Under the pieces are notes generated by a model. The model was not told the DNA's origin and made no database searches. It was given only the letters and a program-made list of their open reading frames with translations. A stretch of DNA of 38,670 nucleotides from Clostridia bacterium (GTDB taxonomy: Bacteria > Bacillota > Clostridia > Oscillospirales > Acutalibacteraceae): NCBI GenBank assembly GCA_017431035.1, contig JAFRLW010000021.1, forward strand, positions 1 through 38,670, given 5' to 3'. A program made the position numbers and the translations under genes. Within the stretch, counting starts at the first letter, position 1, and each line of letters opens with the position of its first letter. Shown piece by piece: positions 1 to 8,300 of this stretch.

Positions 1-663
1 GATGTTTCGGTTGAGTTTTGCGGCGGAACACATATAGATAACACCGCAAAAATCGGGCTTATGAAAATCACTTCCGAAAACGGCGTTGCCGCAGGTGTTC
101 GTCGTATAGAGGCGGTTACCGGCGAGGGAGTTCTTGACCTGCTTAACAGGTATAAAACCGCCGTTCTTGATACTGCCGCCGTGCTTAAATGCGGTAAAGT
201 TGAAGAACTGCCCGAAAAAGCACAGGCTCAGAACAATCAAATAAAAGAACTTACTAAAAAAATAGAAAAAATAGAGGATAAACTCAATAGCGGAAAAGCA
301 GGCGACGTTATGAAAAATGCGGTGAACGTCGGTGGACTTTTAGTTGCCACAGCAAGATTTGACGGCGTTTCCCCTGATGAACTCCGCAAAATGACCGATA
401 CCGTAAAGGCTGAACATCCAAACGGCGTGTGCGTATTCGCCGCTATTAACGGTGAAAAACTCACTTTCTGTGCAGGATGCGGAAAAGAAGCCATCAAAAA
501 AGGCGCTAAAGCCGGTAATATTGTAAAAGCCGTTGCTATGATAGCCGGAGGAAACGGCGGCGGTAAAGAGGATAGCGCTATGGCAGGCGGTAAGGATATC
601 GAAAAGGCTTATGAAGCGCTAAATAGCGTAGTAGATATTGTAAAACAGGCGATAGGAGAATAA
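1..663 (+). CDS. alaS: Alanyl-tRNA synthetase, C-terminal part (5' end outside window)
   Basis: This is the 3' end of alanyl-tRNA synthetase, which charges tRNA-Ala in the cytoplasm. The frame is open from base 1 and ends with TAA at 661-663, so the protein continues upstream of the window. Residues 6-11 read FCGGTH, the Cys/His zinc motif of the editing domain, followed by the usual N-T-x-x-I-G-L segment. The rest is a coiled-coil linker (about residues 75-95) and a glycine-rich DHHA1-type C-terminal domain. The end has the usual family appearance, with no sign of truncation at the 3' side. The HIT gene starts two bases after the stop, so the two are probably co-transcribed. The catalytic domain cannot be assessed here. 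Confidence 0.95.
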   Translation, partial: DVSVEFCGGTHIDNTAKIGLMKITSENGVAAGVRRIEAVTGEGVLDLLNRYKTAVLDTAAVLKCGKVEELPEKAQAQNNQIKELTKKIEKIEDKLNSGKAGDVMKNAVNVGGLLVATARFDGVSPDELRKMTDTVKAEHPNGVCVFAAINGEKLTFCAGCGKEAIKKGAKAGNIVKAVAMIAGGNGGGKEDSAMAGGKDIEKAYEALNSVVDIVKQAIGE

Positions 664-665
664 AT

Positions 666-1007
666 ATGGAAGATTGTTTGTTTTGTAAAATAGTAAAAGG
701 CGAGATAAACAGCACAAAGATATATGAGGATGACTTTGTATATGCTTTTGCCGATATTGCCCCCCAGGCACCTTTTCACGCCGTTATAGTTCCAAAAGAA
801 CACATAAAATCGGCTGATGAGATAAACGCCGAAAACTCTTTTCTTGTTGCAAAGATTTTTGAGGCGGTGGCAATTATCGCCAAAGAAAACAATTTAGAAA
901 AAGGTTACCGTGTAGTAAACAACTGCGGTGAGGAGGGCGGTCAAACCGTCGGTCATTTGCATTTTCATCTTCTCGCCCGCAGAAATCTACAGTGGCCACC
1001 GGGCTGA
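666..1007 (+). CDS. HIT family (HinT-like) nucleotide-binding protein
   Basis: A 113-residue histidine-triad protein, the normal size for HinT. The N-terminus has the typical C-x-x-C (CLFCKI), the middle has VPKEHI, and the catalytic triad HLHFHLL lies near residues 98-104, followed by the characteristic WPPG end. Family members hydrolyse purine nucleoside phosphoramidates and acyl-AMPs; HinT is known to act on aminoacyl-adenylates, which fits its position two bases after alaS. The cellular role is inferred from family membership only. The start ATG at 666 follows AGGAGA, which overlaps the end of alaS. Confidence 0.9.
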   Translation: MEDCLFCKIVKGEINSTKIYEDDFVYAFADIAPQAPFHAVIVPKEHIKSADEINAENSFLVAKIFEAVAIIAKENNLEKGYRVVNNCGEEGGQTVGHLHFHLLARRNLQWPPG

Positions 1008-1053
1008 ACCTCACATTATATAATATATAAACCATCTTATCGGAGGAATAATT

Positions 1054-1593
1054 ATGTCGGAATATTATGAAATGAAAATTGCAGGGCTAAAAAGAAAACT
1101 TGAAAAGTTTCCGGTCAGTGATAAACTTGACATCGCCGCTTTTATTATTTTCGGTGACGTTGAACTGACTATTGCCGGCTGCAAGGAACTGCTTAAAAAA
1201 GTGCCTGAGTTTGACGTTATCCTCACCCCTGAGGCAAAGTCAATTCCTATGGCTTATGAAATGTCAAGACAAACAGGCAAACCCTATGTTGTTGCACGAA
1301 AGGGATTAAAGGTTTATATGCGTAATCCGCTTAAGGTTACCGTTAATTCCATAACAACTCAAAAAGAGCAAACCCTTTATCTCGGCGAAACTGAGGTAAA
1401 TATACTAAAAGGCAAAAGAGTTTTAATTCTTGATGACGTTATCAGCACAGGTGAATCACTTGATGCGGTTAGAAGTTTGTGTAAACTTGCAGGAGGTAAA
1501 GAGGTAGCCTCTGCGGCGTTTTTGGCTGAGGGCGACGCCGCCGACAGAGATGATATAATTTTCCTCGAGAAACTGCCTTTGTTTTTTAAGTGA
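1054..1593 (+). CDS. Adenine phosphoribosyltransferase-like type I PRTase
   Basis: A 179-residue cytoplasmic protein with the type I PRTase fold. The PRPP-binding loop is plain at residues 123-135 (VLILDDVISTGES). An upstream FGDVELTIAGC and TPEAKSIPMAYE resemble the clostridial proteins annotated as adenine phosphoribosyltransferase, which make AMP from adenine and PRPP. Substrate preference (adenine versus xanthine or another base) cannot be decided from the sequence, so no symbol is given. The ATG at 1054 has a strong GGAGG eight to nine bases upstream. The stop TGA overlaps the ATG of the next gene by one base, implying translational coupling with the PAP2 phosphatase. Confidence 0.8.
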   Translation: MSEYYEMKIAGLKRKLEKFPVSDKLDIAAFIIFGDVELTIAGCKELLKKVPEFDVILTPEAKSIPMAYEMSRQTGKPYVVARKGLKVYMRNPLKVTVNSITTQKEQTLYLGETEVNILKGKRVLILDDVISTGESLDAVRSLCKLAGGKEVASAAFLAEGDAADRDDIIFLEKLPLFFK

Positions 1594-2135
1594 TGAATAC
1601 TTTTGAACTTAAAATACTTGATTTTATCCACAGCATTTTAGGCTCGACATTTAGCGATAACTTTTTCGCTTTTATCACAAGACTTTCCGACGGGGGAATA
1701 TTCTTTATAATTTTAGGACTTGTACTTCTGATTTTTAAGAAGACAAGAAAAGTGGGTATAACCGTTCTTTTGTCGATAATAATAGGTTTTATCACCGGAA
1801 ATCTTATTATAAAGAACGTTGTTGCGAGAACAAGACCCTATGACGTGAACACGGCGCTTGAGATAATCACAAAAAGGCCTACCGATTATTCCTTCCCGTC
1901 AGGGCATACCCTTGTCGCATTTGAAAGCGCCTTTTCCATTTTCTTTTATAATAAAAAGTGGGGAAGCGCTGCTTTAGTACTCGCCGCACTAATCGGACTT
2001 TCAAGGATATATCTCTACGTTCATTATCCCACCGATGTTTTTGCGGGCGCCCTGCTCGGATTTTTCACCGCCCTTGCGGCAAAGAAAATTACCGACTTGA
2101 TTTATAACAAGTTATCAAAAAACAACAAAGTATAA
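1593..2135 (+). CDS. PAP2-family membrane phosphatase
   Basis: A 180-residue integral membrane protein with about five hydrophobic segments. The three PAP2 signature blocks are present: a basic stretch ending in RTRPYD, the FPSGHT block with the catalytic-site His, and SRIYLYVHYPTD with the second His and Asp. Such enzymes dephosphorylate lipid phosphates such as undecaprenyl pyrophosphate or phosphatidylglycerol phosphate; the substrate here is unknown. The ATG at 1593 overlaps the upstream stop (TGATG). A GTG three bases earlier is possible but less likely. A strong terminator follows directly, so this is the last gene of the alaS-led run. Confidence 0.87.
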   Translation: MNTFELKILDFIHSILGSTFSDNFFAFITRLSDGGIFFIILGLVLLIFKKTRKVGITVLLSIIIGFITGNLIIKNVVARTRPYDVNTALEIITKRPTDYSFPSGHTLVAFESAFSIFFYNKKWGSAALVLAALIGLSRIYLYVHYPTDVFAGALLGFFTALAAKKITDLIYNKLSKNNKV

Positions 2136-2163
2136 AAAAGAGCCTCAATAGAGGCTCTTTTTT
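2134..2163 (+). terminator. Rho-independent terminator after PAP2 gene
   Basis: The arms AGCCTC and GAGGCT flank an AATA loop, and the stem continues through an A-run/T-run pair (2134-2140 with 2157-2163). The hairpin begins at the stop codon and ends in a T tract. Confidence 0.9.
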
Positions 2164-2223
2164 ATAATGTATACTATTTAATATTATAACTATTAACTAT
2201 ATAATAAACTGTTTCAGCAGAGA

Positions 2224-2345
2224 ATATGCAGTAAAATATTCATATTTTTTGCATATAATTCACTTTTATGCAATAATAACATAGAAAAAAGGCTATTTTT
2301 ATTAAAATTTGTTGTATATTTATGCAAAAAAGTCTTGACAATGCA
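2224..2345 (+). promoter_or_regulatory. Repeated ATGCA elements upstream of the amino-acid transporter
   Basis: The AT-rich leader of the transporter carries five ATGCA or TGCAT elements, at about 2225-2230, 2250-2255, 2267-2272, 2321-2326 and 2341-2345. The last two are parts of a direct repeat (ATGCAAAAAA) that brackets the -35 box. This suggests an operator for an unknown regulator. It is inferred from the repetition only; in AT-rich DNA part of it may be chance. Confidence 0.35.
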
Positions 2346-2363
2346 AAAAAAGGGTGTTATACT
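2335..2363 (+). promoter_or_regulatory. Sigma-A promoter of amino-acid ABC transporter
   Basis: TTGACA at 2335-2340, a 17-base spacer and TATACT at 2358-2363. Transcription would start near 2370, leaving a leader of under 40 bases before the ATG at 2408. That is too short for a riboswitch. Confidence 0.85.
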
Positions 2364-2407
2364 CTTAACATCAAATAAATCAAACCTTTAGAAAAGAGGA
2401 AACAAAA

Positions 2408-3175
2408 ATGAAAAACTTGAAGAAAATTTTAGCAATTGTTTTGGCGGCTGTTTTTGTATTTGCACTTGCAGCTTGCGGAAGCAAAGAGGAAGCCCAGTCA
2501 CTCACCATTGAAGAGGGTAAGCTCATAATGGCAACAAACGCAACTTTCCCTCCCTATGAGTATTATGACGGTGACGACATAATCGGTATCGATGCCGAGA
2601 TTGCAAAACTTATCGCCGATAAGTTAGGTCTTGAACTTGAAATCGAAGACGTTGAGTTTGATTCTATCATCCCCGGCGTTCAGTCAAACAAGTATGATAT
2701 CGGTATGGCAGGTATGACCGTTACCGACGAGAGAAAAGAAATGGTTAGCTTCTCTGACTCTTATGCAAAGGGCGTTCAGGTTGTTATCGTAAAAGAAGAT
2801 AGCGCTATCGCTTCTATTGATGATCTTGAGGGTAAGAAAATCGGCGTTCAACAGGCTACTACCGGTGACATCTACGCTTCTGATGACTACGGCGAAGAGA
2901 ACGTTACAAAATATGCAAACGGTAACCTCGCTGTTGAAGGCTTGAAGAGCGGTAAGGTTGACTGCGTTATTATTGATAACGAGCCCGCTAAAGCATACGT
3001 TGCAGCAAACGAAGGACTCAAGATTCTTGATACCGCTTATGCTGAAGAAGATTACGCTATTTCTCTAAACAAGTCAAACACCGACCTTCAAAAGAAAGTA
3101 AATGACGCTCTTAAAGAACTCATTGCTGACGGCTCTGTTCAGAAGATAATCGATAAATACATTTCTGCTAAGTAA
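2408..3175 (+). CDS. Amino-acid ABC transporter substrate-binding lipoprotein
   Basis: A 255-residue family 3 periplasmic-binding-type protein. The signal peptide ends in a lipobox LAAC with Cys23 as the lipidation site, so it is anchored to the outer face of the membrane. The mature part begins with a typical ATNATFPPYEY binding-lobe strand, then GIDAEIAKLIADKLG and MTVTDERK, whose Arg normally binds the substrate alpha-carboxylate. It should deliver a polar amino acid or cystine to the downstream permease; the specific substrate cannot be read from the sequence. It has its own sigma-A promoter and GAGGA ribosome binding site. A stem-loop after the gene probably makes it more abundant than the permease, as is common for binding proteins. 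Confidence 0.93.
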   Translation: MKNLKKILAIVLAAVFVFALAACGSKEEAQSLTIEEGKLIMATNATFPPYEYYDGDDIIGIDAEIAKLIADKLGLELEIEDVEFDSIIPGVQSNKYDIGMAGMTVTDERKEMVSFSDSYAKGVQVVIVKEDSAIASIDDLEGKKIGVQQATTGDIYASDDYGEENVTKYANGNLAVEGLKSGKVDCVIIDNEPAKAYVAANEGLKILDTAYAEEDYAISLNKSNTDLQKKVNDALKELIADGSVQKIIDKYISAK

Positions 3176-3191
3176 TTTTACATTAAAAATT

Positions 3192-3212
3192 AGGGCGGTT
3201 TAACACCGCCCT
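3192..3212 (+). terminator. Intercistronic stem-loop between binding protein and permease
   Basis: AGGGCGGT and ACCGCCCT form an 8-bp GC-rich stem around TTAAC, followed by GTTTTGTCTTT. The T tract is imperfect, so it probably acts as a leaky terminator or as an mRNA 3'-end stabiliser, lowering expression of the two downstream genes. Confidence 0.65.
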
Positions 3213-3251
3213 GTTTTGTCTTTACATAAAAGACTAATTTGGAGTTAAAAA

Positions 3252-3995
3252 ATGCAATACATAACTGATTTTTTCAAATCGTTTGCCCACGACTTTGAAA
3301 CCAACTTTATCGTAAAAGATAGATATCTTGCGCTTCTTCGTGGTCTTGCAAACACACTAAAGATAACGCTTGGCGCTCTTATTGTCGGTGTTTTAATAGG
3401 TGTTATAGTTGCGGCGATACGTTCTTCCTATGATAAAAATGCCGAGAGCATAAAGGCTAAAGGTTCCTTTGGCGGTAAAATACTCGCATTTTTGAACGGT
3501 ATTTGCAAAATATATCTCACCGTTATTCGTGGTACGCCGGTTGTCGTTCAACTTATGATTGCCTATTTCGTTATTTTTACATCTGCCAGAGACGGCGTTC
3601 CGATAGGCATTTTCGCCTTTGGTATAAACTCAGGCGCCTACGTTGCCGAGATATTCCGTGGCGGTATAATGTCTATTGATAACGGACAGTTTGAGGCAGG
3701 TAGAAGTCTTGGTTTTAACTATGTTCAAACTATGTGGCATATCGTTATTCCGCAGATGTTCAAAGCGGTGCTTCCGACCCTGCTTAATGAGTTTATAGCG
3801 CTTCTGAAAGAAACCTCGGTTGCAGGTTATGTCGGCGTTACCGATATAACAAAAGCCGGTAACAGTATTGCCGGTGTTACCTATAACTATTTTATGCCGC
3901 TTTTGGCTGTTGCCGCCATATATCTAATTATTGTTATGGTGCTGACATCCCTTGTTGCACGTCTTGAGAGGAGGTTGAGGAAGAGTGACCACTAA
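3252..3995 (+). CDS. Amino-acid ABC transporter permease
   Basis: A 247-residue HisM/GlnP-type inner membrane permease with about five hydrophobic helices. The family hallmarks are [12 protein letters not shown], the [13 protein letters not shown] segment, and the cytoplasmic EAA loop ([12 protein letters not shown]...IVIPQ), which docks onto the ATPase. A charged insert of about 25 residues, rich in K, G and S, sits between the first and second helices. The start ATG has GGAG nine bases upstream. The end overlaps the ATPase gene by 11 bases. It should form a homodimer in a complex with the neighbouring ATPase and binding protein. Confidence 0.93.
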   Translation: MQYITDFFKSFAHDFETNFIVKDRYLALLRGLANTLKITLGALIVGVLIGVIVAAIRSSYDKNAESIKAKGSFGGKILAFLNGICKIYLTVIRGTPVVVQLMIAYFVIFTSARDGVPIGIFAFGINSGAYVAEIFRGGIMSIDNGQFEAGRSLGFNYVQTMWHIVIPQMFKAVLPTLLNEFIALLKETSVAGYVGVTDITKAGNSIAGVTYNYFMPLLAVAAIYLIIVMVLTSLVARLERRLRKSDH

Positions 3996-4728
3996 TAACG
4001 AAATCGTAATAAAGGTAGAAAACCTCGAGAAATCCTTTGGTGAAATCGAAGTATTAAAAGGTATAACAACCGATATTAAAAAAGGTGAAGTTGTTGTCGT
4101 TATCGGTCCCTCAGGTTCCGGAAAATCAACCTTTTTAAGAACATTAAATCTTCTTGAAATGCCAACGGACGGTACTATCAATTTTGAGGGGACAAACATA
4201 TCAGACCCCAAAATCAATATCAATTTGTATCGTCAAAGAATGGGAATGGTTTTCCAACAGTTTAACCTATTTCCCCATATGACAATACTTAAAAATATGA
4301 CTATTGCTCCTATAAAACTTCAAGGCAAGAGTAAAGCCGATGCGGAAGCGGAAGCGATAGAACTTCTCAAAAAAGTAGGCCTTGCCGATAGGGCAGAAGC
4401 CTACCCCTCTCAACTTTCGGGCGGTCAAAAACAGCGTGTCGCTATTGTCAGAGCCCTTGCTATGAACCCGGAGGTTATGTTGTTTGACGAGCCGACAAGT
4501 GCGCTCGATCCCGAAATGGTAGGCGAGGTACTTTCGGTTATGAAGGAACTTGCCGCCAGCGGTATGACTATGGTAATAGTCACTCACGAAATGGGCTTTG
4601 CCCGTGAGGTTGCCGATAGAGTACTCTTTATTGATGAGGGTATTATTATGGAAGAGGGAACACCTAAAGAGGTTTTTGAAAACCCGAAATGTGATAGACT
4701 AAAAGATTTCCTCAGTAAAGTTTTATAA
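3985..4728 (+). CDS. Amino-acid ABC transporter ATP-binding protein
   Basis: A 247-residue GlnQ/HisP-type ATPase that powers uptake by the adjoining permease. All motifs are intact: Walker A GPSGSGKS (about residues 38-45), a Q-loop in [10 protein letters not shown], signature LSGGQKQR, Walker B VMLFDEP, and the switch His in VIVTHEMG. Translation begins at GTG 3985, inside the end of the permease gene, with GAGG-type SD sequences just upstream; overlap suggests coupling. A 15-bp palindromic terminator follows directly and closes the three-gene operon. Confidence 0.95.
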   Translation: MTTNNEIVIKVENLEKSFGEIEVLKGITTDIKKGEVVVVIGPSGSGKSTFLRTLNLLEMPTDGTINFEGTNISDPKININLYRQRMGMVFQQFNLFPHMTILKNMTIAPIKLQGKSKADAEAEAIELLKKVGLADRAEAYPSQLSGGQKQRVAIVRALAMNPEVMLFDEPTSALDPEMVGEVLSVMKELAASGMTMVIVTHEMGFAREVADRVLFIDEGIIMEEGTPKEVFENPKCDRLKDFLSKVL

Positions 4729-4733
4729 ATATT

Positions 4734-4763
4734 AAAAATGCACTCGATATCGAGTGCATTTTT
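4734..4763. terminator. Bidirectional terminator between glnQ-like and flavodoxin genes
   Basis: A perfect 15-bp inverted repeat centred on GATATC with A and T tracts at both ends. It lies between converging genes (stops at 4728 on + and 4771 on -) and can serve both. Confidence 0.9.
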
Positions 4764-4770
4764 TATGTTT

Positions 4771-5238
4771 TTATGCATTTGCTATTTTGTCTAAATCGCT
4801 GTCGGTATAATTTTTATTTAGCACCGTAGACTCTACTATTACGGCTTTCGGCGCAGAGGGTTTTAACTCCTCTACCGCTTTTCCGAAACCGCTGCCGCCC
4901 GACGTTGCAAAAAGAACTATTTTTTTACCGCTAAAATCTAAACTTTCAAGAAAAGAGTTTATAATAGTCGGCGCTATATACCACCATATAGGAAAACCTA
5001 TATAAACAGTATCATAAGCGGTTATATCTATATCGCCTTTTATAATTTCAGGGTGTATGCGTTTTCTCATCTCAACGCTTGAGCGGGAGAGGGGATTAAG
5101 CCAATTAAGGTCCTTTTTCTCGTATCTCACTGTGGGCTTAATTTCATACAAGTCACATCCTATATGATTTGCCAAATCTTCGGCTAAAGATTTTGTTGTT
5201 CCGCTTGCGGAAAAATATGCTACTAAAGATTTGCTCAT
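4771..5238 (-). CDS. Flavodoxin
   Basis: A 155-residue flavodoxin-like protein carrying FMN as a cytoplasmic electron carrier or quinone/nitro-reductase-like enzyme. The phosphate-binding loop is SASGTTKSL near the N-terminus, and the isoalloxazine-side loop is GFPIWWYIAPTI. It resembles the flavodoxins common as single genes in Clostridia; partner proteins are not identifiable. The start at 5238 (MSKSLVAYF) is chosen because AGGAG lies nine bases upstream; two earlier in-frame ATGs (5244, 5247) are too close to that site. It has its own consensus promoter and shares a terminator with the transporter operon. Confidence 0.88.
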   Translation of the reverse strand: MSKSLVAYFSASGTTKSLAEDLANHIGCDLYEIKPTVRYEKKDLNWLNPLSRSSVEMRKRIHPEIIKGDIDITAYDTVYIGFPIWWYIAPTIINSFLESLDFSGKKIVLFATSGGSGFGKAVEELKPSAPKAVIVESTVLNKNYTDSDLDKIANA

Positions 5239-5259
5239 AAACATCAACTCCTTATATGT

Positions 5260-5288
5260 ATTATAATTGTTGAAATCTTTAATGTCAA
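5260..5288 (-). promoter_or_regulatory. Consensus sigma-A promoter of the flavodoxin gene
   Basis: On the minus strand TTGACA (5283-5288), a 17-base spacer and TATAAT (5260-5265), an exact match to consensus. The leader to the ATG is about 15 bases. Confidence 0.9.
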
Positions 5289-5294
5289 ATAGAT

Positions 5295-5319
5295 AAGGCG
5301 TGGGATTTACCCACGCCTT
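5295..5319 (-). terminator. Terminator of the 1278-residue dockerin gene
   Basis: AAGGCGTGGG and CCCACGCCTT form a 10-bp stem with a five-base loop, seven bases after the stop codon. The following T tract is weak (ATCTATTTG). It sits immediately upstream of the flavodoxin promoter. Confidence 0.75.
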
Positions 5320-5325
5320 GATTAT

Positions 5326-8300
5326 TTATTCTAACGGATACAAATCAGGGAAATACACATAAAAGAGCAGGTAGATAGCATCCTGGTCATTAAGACTTCC
5401 GTCTTTGTTGACGTCTCCCGGTTGATTTATAGGATATAAATCAGAGAAATAAACGTGGAAAAGAAGATAAATTGCGTCCTGGTCATTTACATTACCGTTG
5501 TTATCCATATCGCCTAATATGTAGGTTTGCTTTTCTCTTTCTTTACCGCAAACATTACATATCATATCTTCGTCGCTATCATAGGTGTGCTGCTCCACTA
5601 TTTCATACAGGTAGGTTACATCGTCAATGGTTTTATAGATGTTCTTGACGCCGATACAACCCTCGCCTAAATATTCGGTCGGGTCGTTGACGTACATTCC
5701 TCCATTTACGGTGAGTGCGCCTACCATAGCGTCTTTTTCCGGAAGTAATTGTACCTTTCCTCCGTTTACGGTTACCTTTCCTTTTGCGGCTTTAACCCTT
5801 ATTTCTTTAATAGAACCGTCGTTTATTTCCGCTTCACCGTTGTGGGCATAAAGAATATTTATGCTTCCGCCGTTCATATTCATTTTGCTGCCTGCGGGAA
5901 TTATCTGAACAATACCGCCGAGTTTCGTATCACCCGAAAGGTTAATTACTGATGTCTCGGTACTTGCGGTGACAGAGGCGGTGCCGCCGCTGCCGGTGCC
6001 TTTGCCCGAAACGGTACCACCGTAGAAATTAGCCGTACCCTCGTTGCAGATATTATAACCGTTGCAGTTTCCGCTTGTAGAGTCACCGGTGACAATACCG
6101 TCTTTTACGGTGCCGCCGTACATATTAAAGGTGCACATATCTCTTATATAGATATTGCCGCCAAGGTACGCCGCATTACCGTCTTTTATTGTACCGCCGT
6201 ACATATTCATAGTTCCGCCGCCAAGCGTTGCCGTAGAGTTTAGGGCGATATTTCCTCCACGCTCTTGATAGGAGGCAGAACCTTTAATAACTTTGCCGCC
6301 CGAAATAATACCATTATAAAGGTTAAAGGTACATTTAGGTCCTACGTGTACAAGTCCGCCGCTGAACTGTGGAGCCTCATCTGTATTTCTCTTTACTACT
6401 GCGCCCCAGTTGTTCTTTGAACAGTCGGTGATAAAAAGGGAAGAGGAGATGTCCTTTGTTCCCGTATTTAGACCGAATGCCGCAGTTTTGTTTGTAAAAA
6501 TAGTGTGGCCGTTAAGGCAGATATGAAGTTTAACATTATTTGTATTGAGGTTCATTCTCGCAGTCAGATAGATATCCGCCGTGAGATAGAGATAGTGTTC
6601 GCCCGTTTTTGTGGCGTAAGCTGTAAGTTCCGCCGCCGTGCTTACAGCCGTATAAGTATTGGTCGTGTGCTCGGTATGGTCGCCTATGTCGTTTCCGTCA
6701 ATACAGTCGCAGTGTTCGTGACCGGGTATTGTGTCGCCGAGAGAGGCTTTTGCAAGCCAGGTGCCTACCGTTATAATATCCGAGTACTTGTAGTGAGAGT
6801 TATCGGTACCGCAGGGGACCGTCTCGCCGTCAACTATTCTGTTTAGCATAAAGCCTGCCGTGGGGATTACCGAGTAGTTTTCTATTACCCCTACCTGTGC
6901 TCGTTGCATCTGATTAAAAGCAACGTTCTTTGTAACTGTTGCCTCTTCAGCCGAAGCAAAGGAACTTGAAATCTCATTTGCTATAATAGGTAATGTTTTG
7001 TCTTTTTCATTTCCGGTATGTTCATAAAAACAGTTACGGAACTTAGTCATAAGATTATTGAACTGGGTCGCATACTCTGTGGGATTTCCGTTATCGCTTT
7101 CACCCTGCAACCAGGATAAACTTACAAGATTTATGTTGTCTTTTGTAAAACCTTTGCTTAAAAGGTCTGTATACATACGGTCAAAGGTGCTCATAAAACC
7201 TCTATAGAGGAAACCTGTTGCACGGTTTTCACTGCTGTCAAACTCTAAACCGTTTTCTCCGCAGTACCATGTTCCGTATTTAGGGGTGTTGGATGTCCAA
7301 TGACTCCAGTATTTACTTGAGTTTATTTCTCCGTTTGGTCCTATATCTTTAAGATAACCGAGAATTGACGTGCCGCCTGCCGCATATTTGAAAATTATAG
7401 CCTCGCGGTCGTTCTTTTTGTATTTTTCTTCAAGATATTGCGCCATAGCAAGTTCAGGACCTATATGCGCCGAATCATAACCCATACCCTCAGTAACGGG
7501 GCGGTAGTCCTCTACAAGATTGTTGGGGAAGGAGCCGTCCGGGTTGGAACGGTAGTTGTAGTAATGGATATGGGGATAAATGCCGTCGTCACGCTCTGCT
7601 TCAGAACCGCTTCCAAGCGAGGTAGAGCCCGATGCATTTGACTGTCCTGCAATTATATAAATATCAACCTTTTTGTTTGCCGCCTCATCGGCTGAAAGAG
7701 ATGTAAAATCGGTATATCCGTCAAGAGCAAAACGGTGAGATTTTGTGGTTTCGTTGTATGTGCAGTATACACCGCTCTCCTTTGTTCTGTTAAAGAAAGC
7801 GTTAGCCGCATTTATTTCGCCTTTTGCAAAATCCATAGTAACAGGCATACTGATACCGACTGTATCTTCACCTGCGGTGAGTTCGCCCTCTAAAACAATT
7901 TCTCTACCGGGGTCAAGTTTTATATCGTCACCGATGTTGTCTTTTACAGTTACGTTGCCTTTCATATAAAGAGTGCCGGTGAGCACCGCTATACCGGTAT
8001 AGTTGCCGGTAATAGTTCCGCCGTAAATCTGAATAACGGGAGCGCCTGTGCCAAAACCGACAATACCGCCGGAAATGCCGGATGTATTTTTGCCGCCAGA
8101 AATTGTACCGCTAAGCATCTTGAAAGTACCGTTGTTGTTTATACTTACGTTACCGCCGTTGCTTCCCTCGGCAATACCACCGCTTATTGTGGTGTTTTCT
8201 ATAGTGACTGTAGGCGCATCGGGAGAAGAAGTAGTACCGCTTATTTGAATATTACCGCCGTAGCCGCCCGGTTTGTTGCTTCCGTTTACTATGTTTTCGG

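Noticed and set aside
2370-2407. Riboswitch or T-box before the amino-acid transporter
   Set aside because: The predicted leader is under 40 bases, too short for such elements.
5639-8248. Regularly spaced GCCGCC/TTGCCGCC words on the + strand, resembling a repeat array
   Set aside because: They code for GGN-type repeats of the beta-helix protein on the minus strand. Units vary in length, with no CRISPR-like repeat or spacers.
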